This document shows positions 10,801 to 22,984 of a stretch of DNA of 64,000 nucleotides, in pieces (the first letter of the stretch is position 1; every line of letters starts with the position of its first letter). The DNA comes from Diadophis punctatus similis. Taxonomy: Eukaryota > Chordata > Lepidosauria > Squamata > Dipsadidae. A model generated the notes under the pieces. The model was not told where the DNA came from. It saw nothing but the letters and a program-made list of their open reading frames with translations, and made no database searches. Location: assembly GCA_023053685.1 (NCBI GenBank), contig JALIGW010000032.1, positions 5,721,288-5,785,287 on the forward strand, in the 5' to 3' direction. A program made the position numbers and the translations under genes.

Positions 10801-11376
10801 AGTGGAGCAGGGGTGGGTGAGTTTCTGTCACTGTTCTCTATCTCTGTTAGGGTCTTCAAAGAGTACGGAGATGGTTATTCCACAGCATTCCCCCCCCATC
10901 TGATCTGGTGGGACATGATGTCATGGACCCTCCTTGGCTGCAGCTCCTTGAGCTTTGAAGGGTCTCTGGCTGATGGTCTCCAGCCCCCTTTTGCCGGCTG
11001 GGATGGTTGCCAAAGGACATTTATCTCCAAGAGTTTGGAAGGGAGATAATGCCGAGACGGCGGATCTATGCTGGCTGCTGGCAATTGTTCATTTTAATTT
11101 CTCTAATGGACCTGGATCTTGCAGAGATGGTCACGGCATAAATAAATCACCAGCCAGAGCAGGAGAGAATGGACAGGAGGGGGGAGGGCCGGCAGCCTCT
11201 CTCCGGGGCAGGGGGAGGGGAGGGGAGGGTTCTGCAAAGGGATATTTGCAGAGGATTTGACCCTTCATTTAAGGCACATTCCTCTCCCTGCAGGGCCCAC
11301 CTACATCCCCAGCAGGGAAGGAGCCAGAGTCTCTGGCCATGTGCAGAGTACTTTTTTCAGTGACTGGGGAGCTAGA
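10801..11376. other. Non-repeat stretch, possible conserved non-coding
   Basis: No repeat assigned. About 11045-11160 includes an AT-rich homeodomain-site-like segment (ttcattttaatttctct). About 11175-11240 is G-rich. Confidence 0.3.
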
Positions 11377-11752
11377 AGTAGTCCTTCACTTAATACCACA
11401 GCTGGGTTTAGAATTGCTGTTGCAACAATTCAGGCCTTGCTGATTTCACAATCCTTTTTTCCCCAGGGTTATTAAGCAAAGCGCTGCAGTCGTTAAAACA
11501 AATCACATGGCCGTTAAATGAATCCAGCTTCCTCCCCTGAGTTTATTTGTTGGGAGCTGGCTGGGAAGGTCACAACCTTGGAATGCGGCAATCATTGCAA
11601 ATCTGTGCTGATTGTCAGGTGCCCAAATGTTGATCACATGACACTAGAACGGTTGTAAGTGCGAGGACTGCTCCTAAGTCACTTTTTCCCCCATGCCGTT
11701 GTAAGTGCAAATTGTCATTAAACGAACCGTTTTAAGTCAAGGGCTTCCTGTA
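11377..11752 (+). mobile_element. TA-MITE, diverged
   Basis: Ends 'agtagtccttcacttaatac' and 'aagtcaagggcttcctg' flank eroded internal sequence. Confidence 0.72.
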
Positions 11753-12719
11753 TCCACCTGGCGTTAAGGAGAGCGTCACAAGGATTCATCTTCATTGTTG
11801 CAACCTTTGAGCATTTTCTGTTTTGCAATACTCATTTTTTGAATTGTAGTTTAACTGGTTGGAAGGGTTGAGACAGAAGGGAGGGGTCAGCATTAAGGGG
11901 TGGGTGGGTTTAACAGGCAGTTAAAATTTCTATTTTTATTCTTTTTAAGATATTTATTTGTTAGGATTTTCACATTTTAAGGCTGGAAGCCGGCCAGAGA
12001 GGTTTCGTTAGAAGATGGGGGCGGCGGCAAGATAAATTCAATAAATGAAAATAACTAAATAAAATAGCAGCACTCGCACGCACACACTCCACTCCCGTGC
12101 ATATGCGCCCACATCTGCACCCTTCATTAAGCGAGCAAACATGACACAAGAGCGCGCAGAGAACCATTCTTGGAGCCCCACAAAATACGAGCGTTGAATG
12201 CATCTTTGCGACGTTACACAAATGTTATCGACAAGCTCACCCCTCCAAACGAACAGTTTAGCAACGTTAGCCGCCCGTCTATGAGACCAAAAGGAGACAC
12301 GGAAAAGAACGGAGCCCGTCAATCCCATCTCGTAGCTCATGGCTTTTATGATCCAATGCGTCCCCATTGCAAACAGAAGTGCCGAGCAATTCCGACGCCT
12401 GGAAATGTTTCTCTGTCAAAGGAAAACTAATTCAGATGTTTAACGGGCCGATTAGCAAAAACGTGGCTGGGAAGATGGTGCAGATGCAGCCAGATTCCCC
12501 ATCCCGGAAAATCTGGTTTTTTTTTTACAGTTTTCCTCCAGAGGGGAGACGGACTGGGCACCCGTGCCAGCCTCCCGTATCAGACAGCTGCAGCCTCAGG
12601 GATGCCAACCTCTGGATTAAAGGTGGACGCAAGGACACCATCTTTCCTGTTTGCATGCAAACCCTAAACTCCATGGCTGGCATTGGCGAGGCAAGGGAGT
12701 GCAGAGGTGTTGCAAAAGA
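11753..12719. other. Non-repeat stretch, possible conserved non-coding
   Basis: Nearly 1 kb with no repeat. About 12000-12440 has scattered CpGs and AT-rich motifs. A weak exon-like interval at about 12529-12621 has a strong polypyrimidine acceptor but a poor donor, so I do not call it. Confidence 0.35.
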
Positions 12720-13350
12720 GCCTTGAGACCATCTAGTCCAACCCTCTTGCTGAGTGCTGGAATCCCAAATAATGCATCCCTGACCGATGGCTGTTCATGT
12801 TATTCTCCAAAACATCAGAGGGCAGGAGAAGAAGCAACTTAATTCTTTTCTGTAGACTAGCCATGCCCAGTTCCTGCAACCATTCTTCATATGTTTTTGC
12901 CTCCAGTCCCCTAATCATCCTGGTTGCTCTCCTCTGCACTTTTTTCAAAGTCTCAACATCTTTTTTTGTAATGTGATGAACCAAAACTGGATGCAATATT
13001 CCAGGTGTGGACTTACTAAGGCTTTACAAAGAGGGACTACTTCACCTGATTTTGATTCTATGCCTCTGTTTATACAACCAAGGATCGTATTAGCTTTTTT
13101 GCCTGCTTTTGTTACTGTTTTTGAGCCAGGTTTCACCTAATCTGTACCTGCACCTTTGCTTTTTCCTGCCCAGGTGTGAAACCTTGCTTTTCACCACATT
13201 AAATTTCATTTTGTTGGATAGGGCCCATTGTTCAAGTTCGTCACGATGTTTTTGGATCCTGAGCTTGTCTTCTGGGGTGTTGCCTATTCCTGCCAGCTTA
13301 GTGTCGTCTGCAAATTTGATTTCTTCTTCTATTCCCTCATCTAAGTCGTT
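12720..13350 (-). mobile_element. CR1-type LINE, mosaic copy
   Basis: Mostly minus-strand CR1 reaching far 5' in ORF2 (the 'tggatagggcccattgttca' and 'ttcctgccagcttagtgt' blocks). A ~40-bp plus-strand CR1 piece ('ggcaggagaagaagcaact', about 12800-12838) is embedded, so orientations are mixed. Confidence 0.85.
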
Positions 13351-14305
13351 TATGAAGATATTTTTTTATCTTTTATCATTTATGAAGATACCTTGCTGAT
13401 TGTATGTAAGCCTGGGTAAAGTCATTTGCTGGTGTACCTCAGTTAGGGCCTCATCCTGACTGTGCTTACCTGAGAGTAAGCAGGCTTTACAAAGCTGTGT
13501 ATTGGCCCCCTTCCTCCTTTTTTTCCAGTGGGGGCCAATTGTTTCCTTCCTCCTCTGCGGACAACCGTTTTGCTGCTCTCGTGGCCGTTAAGTTTAGCTG
13601 AGTTGCAAGGATAAATATTCATTACGATATAGATCATTTTAATTGCATGACTGCCCTGCAGGCTTACTGTCTAGCAAACAAGACAAATAGGAATGGGACC
13701 GAGACGGGGGTGGGTGGGTGGGTGGGTGGGGGGAGCAGAGATATGAAAGTTTCAAGAGACGCTCCACAAAGAACATTTGAGAGCCTCCGCTCGGTTTGAA
13801 GTAGGCTGACTCCAAGGGAAGGGAAATGGGCTCTTCGCAGCACAGAAGTGGCAGGAAATTGCCTTTTTTTAATGTGGCATAAAACTGTATTAAAAAAAGA
13901 GAAGAGATGTTGAATTTCGGACTCCAGGCCTTCATTTCTGAATATCCCTGGCGGGAGGGACTAATTGAAAGGAGCGAAAACAGCAAGCCGAGGAAGGGAT
14001 CCTGCCTGAAGCTCTCCGATACAAAGACGAGAAGCATCCCAGAAAATGATCCTTTTTCCGCCAGCCGCCTCTTACAAATCCCCTCCTGCAAAGATCACCC
14101 TTGTATTTTATAAGGACACAAATTAAAAGCGAACCGTTTAATGGCAGCTCTTGAGCAATAAACAGATAAAATTGAGCAATTGCTTAACGGGATGACAAAC
14201 AGCCCAAGGTATTTTCCACAATCCCAAGAAAAAAAGATTAGCAAGGTATCAAAAAATACATAAATAGCCAGTCAGAGTTAAACCATGGCATATAAATAGA
14301 GCATA
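13351..14305. other. Non-repeat stretch, possible conserved non-coding
   Basis: No repeat apart from a (GGGT)n-like run near 13710-13730. AT-rich 14120-14300 with homeodomain-like TTTAATGG and CAATAAAC motifs is the best conserved non-coding candidate here. Confidence 0.35.
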
Positions 14306-14404
14306 TCTCCCTCAGCCTCTCTCTCTCCCTCCCTCTCTCTCTCCCTCTCCCTCCATCTTGTTATCTAACTGTCCCATCCATCCATCCCATCCATCCTGTC
14401 TGTC

Positions 14405-14501
<97 letters not shown>

Positions 14502-14553
14502 CAGTATCTATCTATCTATATCATATATATATATATCTCTTTATCTATCTATC

Positions 14554-14600
<47 letters not shown>

Positions 14601-14651
14601 CAGTATCTACCTATCATCATCTATCTATCTATCTATCTATCTCTATCTATC

Positions 14652-14723
<72 letters not shown>

Positions 14724-14762
14724 CAGTATCTATCTATCTATATCATATATATATATCTCTCT

Positions 14763-14836
<74 letters not shown>

Positions 14837-14841
14837 CTATC

Positions 14842-14912
<71 letters not shown>

Positions 14913-14977
14913 CATCTATCTATCTATTCTAATCATCTCTCTCTCTCTCTCTCTATCTACAGTATCTATCTATCATC

Positions 14978-15055
<78 letters not shown>

Positions 15056-15070
15056 TATCTCCATCCATCC
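14306..15070. repeat. GATA-type array, (ATCT)n on + strand
   Basis: About 660 bp of ATCT units after a CT-rich lead-in. 'acagtatc' interruptions occur near 14502, 14600, 14723 and 14959, each followed by ATCATATAT or ATCATCATC variants, so a larger block is duplicated. The complement is (GATA)n, as in the snake Bkm satellite. Confidence 0.95.
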
Positions 15071-15090
15071 AGTGTCAATGGGCTAGAAAT

Positions 15091-15492
15091 ACAGGCAATC
15101 CTTGACTTACGACCACAATTGAGGCCAAACTTTCTGTTCCTAAGGCAGACAGTTGTTAAGTGAATTTTGCTCCATTTTACGACCTTTCTTGCCACAGACA
15201 TTAAGGGAATCACTGCAGTTCTTAAGTCAGTAATCCAGTTCTTAAGTAAATCTGGCTTCCCCATTGACTTTGCTTGTCAGAAGGTCGCAAAAGGGGATCA
15301 TGTGACCCCGGGACACAGTGACCGTCATAAATATGAGTCATAAATATGAGTCAGTTGCCAAGTGTCTGAATTTTGATCACGGGGATGCTGCAATGGTCCT
15401 AAGTGTGAAAAACAGTCATAAGTCTCCTTTCTCAGTGCCGTTGCAACTTCGAACGGTCACTAAACAAACAGTTGTAAGTTGAGAACTACCTT
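15091..15492 (+). mobile_element. TA-MITE, near full length
   Basis: Ends 'caatccttgacttacgacc' and 'taagttgagaactacc'. A small duplication 'cataaatatgagt' lies near 15330-15350. Confidence 0.82.
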
Positions 15493-16165
15493 TCGGAGTG
15501 TCTTCCTTGTCATTCAAGATCGTCCGAATTCTTTCATGGTGGATGAATTTTTTTGTAAGTGACGGGTAAACAAGAAGGGTCCATTCTGGGGGGGGGGCGA
15601 AGATGAAATGAGCCCCCCTCAGTGGTCTTCATGCCTTTCGGGACCCTGGAACGGCTCCTGCCAGAAAAACAATAGTTTCTTATGGCGTTTAATAATGCCT
15701 GCCGTGAAAGGAAATAGAATCGCTGCCCGAATACTGCCGTTTTAACGGCTCTCCCTGAAAAACGGGTGTTAAGAGTAAATTCACTTATTCCACCAAGGGG
15801 GGAGTCTGGAGGCCTTGATGGAAAACGGAGGAGACAGGCGTGCAAATGGGTTTCCTTGGCAGAATGGAAAGCCGAGGGGCAGCCGGACAGCCGGGAATTC
15901 GACGGGGCAGAGAGCGTGGAAGGAAGGCGGCAGAGGCCAGCCATCTTGGACAGGCTCCTGGAAAACGGCAACGGCAGGCAGGGGAGAGTTTCTCTTCCAC
16001 TTCTCACCCCAAAGCCTTCTCTTGAGGGGGGCAATGCAGGGGGCAGGCAGAGTTTAGCCCCCAAATGGCACTGCCAGTGAGCCCCACATCCAATCAAGGA
16101 GAGAAGCAACCTGGAACAATGGGAGAGATTTCCTCACAGTGGGAACTCCTCCTCCTTTTCTCCCT
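15493..16165. other. Non-repeat stretch, possible conserved non-coding
   Basis: 15640-15790 is balanced and CpG-containing with a homeodomain-like TTTAATAATG. 15800-16060 is purine-rich with overlapping open frames of ordinary composition. Confidence 0.3.
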
Positions 16166-16380
16166 CTCAGTACTGATGGTGTTACCTAGGTGGATCATGA
16201 AATGTCTTCAAGAAAACCACCAAGCTCAGAAAGCACCAAAGACCCCACCATCCTCATCCTCATCCTCCAAGCCACTTCCCTTCCAGCACTGATGATGTTA
16301 CCCATTTGGGTCATGAAACATCTGCAAGAAAGCACCAAGCTCAGAGAGCACCAAGGGTCTCTCTCTTCAAGATCCCCTGG
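16166..16380 (+). mobile_element. Hammerhead-like repeat family 1, two units
   Basis: Two direct units ~118 bp apart. The second keeps GCA + CTGATGA (16286-16295) and GAAA (16315-16318) followed by TGC (16323-16325), giving a possible 3-bp stem I. Between the units lies a CTCATC-rich linker. Confidence 0.62.
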
Positions 16381-16476
16381 GCTCCTACAACATGCTTAAC
16401 CAGGTTAGGGAGAGACCCAGCTTCATTGGCACAATGGGTAAATCTTGGTTAGTTTTAATCTTGGGTGATGGGTATA

Positions 16477-16972
<496 letters not shown>

Positions 16973-17331
16973 GAATAGAATAGAATAGAATAGAATAGAA
17001 TAGAATAGAATAGAATAGAATAGAATAGAATAGAATAGAATAGAATAGAATAGAATAGAATAGAATAGAATAGAAATATGGAATGGAATGGAATGGAATG
17101 GAATGGAATGGAATAGAATAGAATAGAATAGAATAGAATAGAATAGAATAGAATAGAATAGAATAGAATAGAATAGAATAGAATAGAATAGAATAGAATA
17201 ACAGAGTTGGAAGGGACCTTGGAGGTCTTCTAGTCCAACCCCTGGCTCAGGCAGGAAACCCTACACTACTTCAGACAAATGGTTATCCAACATCTTCTTA
17301 AAAACTTCCAGTGTTGGAGCATTCACAACAC
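16973..17331 (-). mobile_element. CR1 3' end with expanded (ATTCT)n tail
   Basis: CR1 3' sequence (17201-17331) continues on the minus strand into a ~225-bp pentamer array, (AGAAT)n on the + strand. Normal copies end in only two or three TTCTG/ATTCT units, so this is a microsatellite grown from the LINE tail. A (GGAAT)n island interrupts it at about 17081-17112. Confidence 0.9.
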
Positions 17332-17962
17332 AATATTCAAAGATAGGCCAATGATCCCCAAAACCACTTCTCCCTTTGCCATGACCAGTAACTTGTAACT
17401 TCTGGAAGTCTATTATTTAGGTTAAACTTTATTGGATGGAACAATGGATAACAATGGCTAAATTAAGATTCCTGCCTCTTATTGTCTGAAAGTCTAGAAT
17501 AAATCCAGTTAGGCAATTCAGAGCCTTGTAGTATTGTAAGCAGGAAGGCTTGGCAAAGGGATAAAATTATAGCTTTATTTAAGATGCTTAAGGACAGATT
17601 TTTAAAACCACACAGCTAGAAATTGGCCTTTTATTTAAAGGCCAATTTTTTAGCTGCGTGGTTTTAAAAATCTGGAGGAGTTAGCCATCATGATAAGAAT
17701 AAAGTTGTCGGTTACCATTATAGATGTTTATATATTTGTTAAGGCTACTTAACAAAATAGAACTTTAATGAGGATTAAATTTCCTTTTTTTGTGAAGTAT
17801 TTTAAACTTCTGGAATTGGGGGTAATATAAGCTAGGGATTGGAATAGGTGTCTTAATCAAAATTTAGATTAAGGCTGGTGCAAAGGAAATTACATTCAAA
17901 TCAGTTCAGGGTGGTAGATTTTCTCAAAGTATCCCTATGCTTTCATTTAATAATCTATCTAT
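17332..17962. other. AT-rich non-repeat stretch with hairpin
   Basis: No repeat assigned except the hairpin at 17595-17674, listed separately. Confidence 0.35.
17595..17674. other. 80-bp imperfect palindrome
   Basis: The left arm 'agatttttaaaaccacacag' pairs with the right arm 'ctgcgtggttttaaaaatct'. Pairing extends inward through 'ttggcctt' and 'aaggccaa' to a loop of a few bases. Arms ~37 nt with few mismatches. Could be a small MITE or a pre-miRNA-like hairpin. Confidence 0.8.
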
Positions 17963-18344
17963 ATACAGTAGTTATTGACTTACAACCACAATTAAACCCC
18001 AGATTTCTGTGGCTAATCAAGACAGTTGTTAAGTGAATTTTGCCTCATTTTACGACCTTTCTTGCCACAGTTGTTAAGTGAATCACTGCAGTTGTTAGTA
18101 ACACGGTTGTTAAGTGAATCTGGTTTCCCCCATGGACTTTGTGTGTCAGGAGGTCACAAAAGGGGATCACGTGACCTCAGGACATGCCAGTTGCCAAGAG
18201 TCCAAATTTTGATCACGTGACCATGGGGATACTGCAACGGTCATAAGTATAAAAAATGGTCGTAAGTATAAGTCACTTTTTTCAGTGCTGTTGTAACTTC
18301 AAATGGTCAGTAAATGAATTGTTGTAAATTGAGGACTACCTCTA
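17963..18344 (+). mobile_element. TA-MITE, near full length
   Basis: Ends 'tagttattgacttacaacc' and 'taaattgaggactacctc'. Carries two TCACGTGA sites (18167 and 18213). Confidence 0.8.
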
Positions 18345-19278
18345 CTACTAAACTCTCATTATGACCTTTAATTGGGCAAAACAAGTGATTATGGGGCAAA
18401 CATTTTTCAACCAAGGTGCCTCAAATGGGCTAATTTAACAGAATAAATCCAAAATTTAGGATCCAGGGCTCCTAAAATATTCACCTTACATGGATTTGGT
18501 TCCCTCAAAAATGGTTTTATTTCTTCAACATCCCCAGAACCTCCCCTATTAAATCTCTAGGCTTTGGAATGGCTGCAAAAGTTAGTGAAGTCTGATATTT
18601 TTATCCCTTTGATTTAATAAAGCTGTTTGGTCCTATGATCATTGAAATCCAGTTTTAAAAAATTAGTGATAGCTTCTTAATTCTTGCCCCGGCTCCAGTC
18701 CTGACATCAGTGATGTTTTATTCTAATGTTATCCTTAATTTTATTGAGGAGTTCCATAGATTGTTTATTGCAATACTGCAAAGTTTGGGAAGCCCGGTTT
18801 TAATAGAATATTAGTTTTCTGTTTACGCATCTAATAATGGAAAATTCTGAAATGTTAGTTATTGTGATGCATAACTCGCAATAGTAATAATAGAAAATTA
18901 AATAGGAAATTTTTAAACATGAAAATTACGTTTCTAAATTAATAAAATACCAGGTTAGAATAGCCTTGGATCTGAATCTTGCAGAGTCTGAAAATGCTTT
19001 AATGGGTATAAAATCTGTGCTCTCTTTATAATAAGATGCTCACAGATATAAACATTTCTGCCTCTTAGAAACAAACTCCTATTTATCAAAAAGACAATAA
19101 AAGGACCTGAATAAATAATCAGAGTTGTATTGCATTGTTGAACTCAAAATAAGAAATATATTCATAGTTTTACTAAGTATGCTTTAAAACTTTATAAATA
19201 AATGTGTGCATGTAATCTCCAAGCTTAAAAAATATATATCTGATTTAATTAGAAGAGAACTTAATACACTAGAAAAAT
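18345..19278. other. AT-rich non-repeat stretch
   Basis: The largest repeat-poor block with low GC. No gene signal seen. Confidence 0.35.
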
Positions 19279-19578
19279 CCTGATATACACACACACACAC
19301 AACACACACACAATACCACAAGTAGATTATTCCTTCAAATAAACACAAGCAGGAGAGTTAGTTTCATTTTAGCAGAGCAGACAAGCACAGAGAGGGCTGA
19401 GAGTACAGAGTGGACAGAGTACAGAGTGGACTGAGCCACCAGCCTTAAGCTTAAGTTCCAGTTTCGATTCTCTGCACAGACTCAGAAGTGTTTAGCTCCC
19501 ATTGGCTGACTTAGTTGCTATGCCTATTCATTGGCTGACCTTGTTAACATGGCTTTCCCAGTTCATGAATATCTTAAC
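19279..19578 (-). mobile_element. Possible LTR fragment
   Basis: On the minus strand it begins TGTTAAGATATTC and contains two CCAAT boxes (attggctgac on +). It has promoter/R-region-like composition and an internal (AC)n run at 19287-19313. No clear target duplication was found, so this is tentative. Confidence 0.3.
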
Positions 19579-19846
19579 ATCCTTCGATAGAATAGAATGC
19601 AAATTTCTTAAAAGAGTGTTCCTAGAAATAGTGTTGGGACTTTATTTTATTGGAATAATCCATCAGTGAAATTCCCTGGCAGAAGCCACGACAAAGGGGC
19701 CACGACAAAGGGGCACCGAGAGTTTTGGGAATAAGAAAGGCCACATCCTTCTGTCCTGATTCATCTCTTAGAGGCATTCACCCTAAATATTAGAATTGAG
19801 CCTTCTCAAGACCCGAAGATCAGGCCAATGATTTACAGATTACAGA
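19579..19846. other. Unassigned spacer
   Basis: Contains a short direct duplication 'ccacgacaaaggggc' near 19687-19715. Otherwise nothing assigned. Confidence 0.35.
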
Positions 19847-20274
19847 TTACTAGAGTTTGAAGGGGCCTTGTAGGTCATCTAGTCCAACCCCCCGCTCAAG
19901 CAGGAGTCCCTACACCATTTGAGACAGATGGCAGTCCAGTCTCTCCTTGAAGGTCGCAAGTGTTGGGGCTCTCACGACCTCCGCTGGCAAGCTGTTCCAC
20001 TGGTTGATCGCTCTCACCGTCAGAAAGTTTCTCCTCACTTCCAGGTTGAATCTCTCCTTGGTCAGCTTCCATCCGTTATTCCTTGTTTGGCTTTCTGGTG
20101 CCATAGAGAACAGCCTGACCCCCTCCTCTCTGTGGCATCCCCTCAAGTATTGGAACACTGCTATCATGTCACCCCTGGTCCTTCTCTTCGCCAGACTGGC
20201 CAAGCTCAGTTCCTGCAACCGCTCTTTGTATGTTTTAGTTTTTAGTCCCCTTATCATCTTTGTTGCTCCCCTCT
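19847..20274 (-). mobile_element. CR1-type LINE, 3' part of split copy
   Basis: Right of the 3' end 'tactagagtttgaaggggcc' lies ~430 bp of ORF2 C-terminus (minus-strand peptide RGDMIAVFQYLRGCHREEGV). It stops at the solo LTR and resumes at 20623. Confidence 0.9.
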
Positions 20275-20622
20275 TGTCAGATAGGAATTTTCCTATCAAG
20301 AGGCGATTTAGGATCTTGCTTCCCTGAAGTCATTCGTACTTAGAAAATAAAACCGAGATTCAATTCTAATTAACAAAATATTTATTTCAGTACAAAAGTA
20401 ACAAAAAAAATATAAACCTTTAATAAGCTACATTTTCTCAGCTAAGAATTCACGTCTGCCTCGGGCGAGGCTTCGAAGGAGAAGAAAGGTAGGAGGAGAC
20501 AAAACTCCTGGAATGCATGCATGCATGCGTAGTAAAACATATCACATGTCTGCTTGATTAGGAAATACAATAAACCTAGAAATAGTAGAGATGCACAACT
20601 GGCAATTATTCACACCGTGACA
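20275..20622 (-). mobile_element. Solo LTR (family A) inserted in CR1
   Basis: Termini TGTCA and TGACA. The 5-bp target duplication CCTCT is at 20270-20274 and 20623-20627. On the minus strand there is an AATAAA signal (ttattt on +, near 20390). The two CR1 halves join exactly across it. The related LTR at 43761 shares the 'tattcac' + 'gtgaca' end. No internal genes remain. Confidence 0.9.
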
Positions 20623-21050
20623 CCTCTGCACTTTCTCTAGAGCTTCGATGTCTTTGTTATAGTGTGGTGACCAAAACTGGATGCAGTACTCTAGGTGTGG
20701 TCTAACTAAGGCTTTGTAGAGTGGTATTAGTACCTCCCTAGTCCTAGATTGTATCCCTCTGTTAATGCAATTTAGGATTGCATAGGCTTTTTTGGCGGCT
20801 GCTGCACACTGCTGGCTCATGTTTAGCTGGTTGTCTACTAAGACTCCAAGATCCCTCTCACAGTCACTGCTATTGAGTGTGGTTTCACCCAGTTTATATG
20901 TATATCTTTGGTTTTTCTTACCTAAGTGTAGGATTTTACTTTTCTCTGCAGTGAATCTCATTTTATTAGATAGGGCCCGGTGTTCAAGTCTGTCAAGATC
21001 CATCTGGATCCTGAGCCTGTCCTCTGGGGTGTTAGCTATTCCTGCCAGGA
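20623..21050 (-). mobile_element. CR1-type LINE, 5' part of split copy
   Basis: Continues the ORF2 complement: the minus-strand peptide has LGVLVDNQLNMSQQCAAAAK and [16 protein letters not shown], the RT C-terminal region of CR1. The minus-strand frame stays open across the insertion boundary. Confidence 0.9.
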
Positions 21051-21118
21051 TAAAAACAGTAGAACCTTGATTTGATGGGGTGAGGTGGGGAAGACGTGTT
21101 GTTGTGACATGAATTGTT

Positions 21119-21443
21119 GATGTTGAGACTCTGGAAAGAGTGCAGAGAAGAGCAACAAAGATGATTAGGGGTCTGGAAGCTAAAACAGATGGAGAACCGT
21201 TACAGGAATTAGATATTTCTAGTCTAATGAAGAGAAGGACCAGGGGTGACACTATAGCACTGTTCCAATACCTGAGGAGCTACCACAAAGAAAAGGGGGT
21301 CAGGCTATTCTCCAAAGCACCTGAAGGCAGGACAAGAAACAATGGATGGAAACTCATCAAGGAGAGAACCATCCCGGAAAGAAGGAGAAATTTCCTAACA
21401 GTGAGAATAATTAACCAGTGGAACATCTTGCCTCCAGAAGTAA

Positions 21444-21446
<3 letters not shown>
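21119..21446 (+). mobile_element. CR1-type LINE, left part of split copy
   Basis: From 'gttgagactctggaaagagt' to 'cttgcctccagaagt'. Interrupted by a retroelement and resumes at 21759. Confidence 0.88.
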
Positions 21447-21757
<311 letters not shown>

Positions 21758-21758
21758 A

Positions 21759-21897
21759 GTTGTGAGTGCTGTATCACTGGAGGTTTTCAAGAAGAGATTG
21801 AACAACCATTTGTCTACAATGGAATAGGGTTTCCTGCCTGAACAGGGGGTTGGACTAGAAGACCCCCAAGATCCCTTCCAACTCTGGTATTCTGAAT
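21759..21897 (+). mobile_element. CR1-type LINE, 3' part of split copy
   Basis: Resumes 'agttgtgagtgctgtatcac' and ends 'caactctggtattctgaatt'. With 21119-21446 it makes one CR1 copy. Confidence 0.88.
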
Positions 21898-22850
21898 TCT
21901 AACCTTGATCCTTGGGCTTGCAGATGGCTGGCAGGTGGACCTTTCCGATGGGGTCACGGATGAAGAGATGGTCTTCTGCAGATATTTTCTCCAAAGCCTT
22001 CCTCAACTTTAGTGCTATTTGTTAACCAATGTGGGAATTTTTCCACCTGAAGTGTATTTCATGAAGTGGGGAAGGGCTTCTATAAGGGTTGGTCAAAAAA
22101 AGCCAAGATGACAGTTGTACCGATGCCGATAAAGATGGGTTTTATACAGCTTGGTGGTCTGTTCTGTTAGGAAAAAATGGAGCTGTGAGTTTTCGGCAGC
22201 TCGCTCTCGTGGGGCGATGGTTGCAAATTCTATCTTGTTTCAGGGAATCAGATAAGCCATGCGAATCTTAATTAAACCTGATCGACAGTCTGACAGGTGT
22301 TGCCTCAACTTGTTCCACAGTTGGCTTTAACGGGAGATGTTGGGCTTGCCTGTAGGAAGGTGAGGCTGGAAGCTTCAGAAGGAAAGAATCACTGAACCGT
22401 CCCGGCTGGGGCTGGAGATGGCTTGCCCCCCCTTCCCCTCCTGGCCCCTTTCTCTAGGCAGAGGCCTCGGAGCTCTGGGAAAGGTCACGGGATGTCAAGT
22501 CCGCCAGATCAAAGGCTTTGGGGGGAAGCTGAAGGGCGGGGAGGGGAAATCTTTGGAGCTTGGAGGAAGAGCCATTGGGGGTTTGGCAGGGAGGGTCTGG
22601 GTGGACCCTTAAGAAGCAACATGGACCCAATTCTCTCTGGGAATCCTGCCTGTCCAAAGGCTTAATCTGGGGGTGGGAACGAGCAAATGACCAGGATGGC
22701 CAAGCTATCTTTCAAGGAAGGTTCGACATGGCTGACCCAGCCGAGCAGGGAAATAGCTGCCATTGCTTAGGAAGCAGCAGGGATGGCGTCCTTTGTGCCA
22801 AGACCCCGGTGGCCAAGCATCCCTGCTGCCTTTAGAAGGGTTGTCCGAAA
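21898..22850. other. Non-repeat stretch, possible conserved non-coding
   Basis: No repeat seen. About 22180-22330 has balanced composition. 22400-22850 is GC-rich with several open but featureless frames. Confidence 0.3.
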
Positions 22851-22981
22851 GATGAGGGGGTCAACCTGTTCCCCCAAAGCATCGGATGGAAACCAATCAA
22901 GGAGACAAGCAACCTAGAAATCAGGAGAAACTTCCTGGCAGTGAGAACAATCCATCCATGGAATGGTTTGTCACTACGTAG
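22851..22981 (+). mobile_element. CR1-type LINE fragment
   Basis: Internal CR1 piece from 'gatgagggggtcaacctg' to 'tggaatggtttgtcac'. No 3' tail, since it is followed directly by a family 2 fold-back. Confidence 0.8.
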
Positions 22982-22984
22982 ACA

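Noticed and set aside
12529..12621. Exon-like interval with polypyrimidine acceptor
   Set aside because: The acceptor 'tttttttttacag' is good but the donor after 'attaaag' is weak (gtggac), and the peptide shows nothing recognisable.
14358..15086. 242-codon Ile-Tyr-Leu-Ser open frame
   Set aside because: A direct product of the (ATCT)n array.
15534..16109. 191-codon minus-strand open frame in GC-rich DNA
   Set aside because: Overlapping frames are open on both strands, typical of GC-rich non-coding DNA. No motif recognised.
17081..17112. Pericentromeric GGAAT satellite
   Set aside because: Only a few GGAAT units inside the AGAAT array. Better explained as point variants spread within the microsatellite.
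19279..19578. A confident LTR call
   Set aside because: CCAAT boxes and a TGTTA start are suggestive, but I could not find matching target duplications, so it is listed only as possible.
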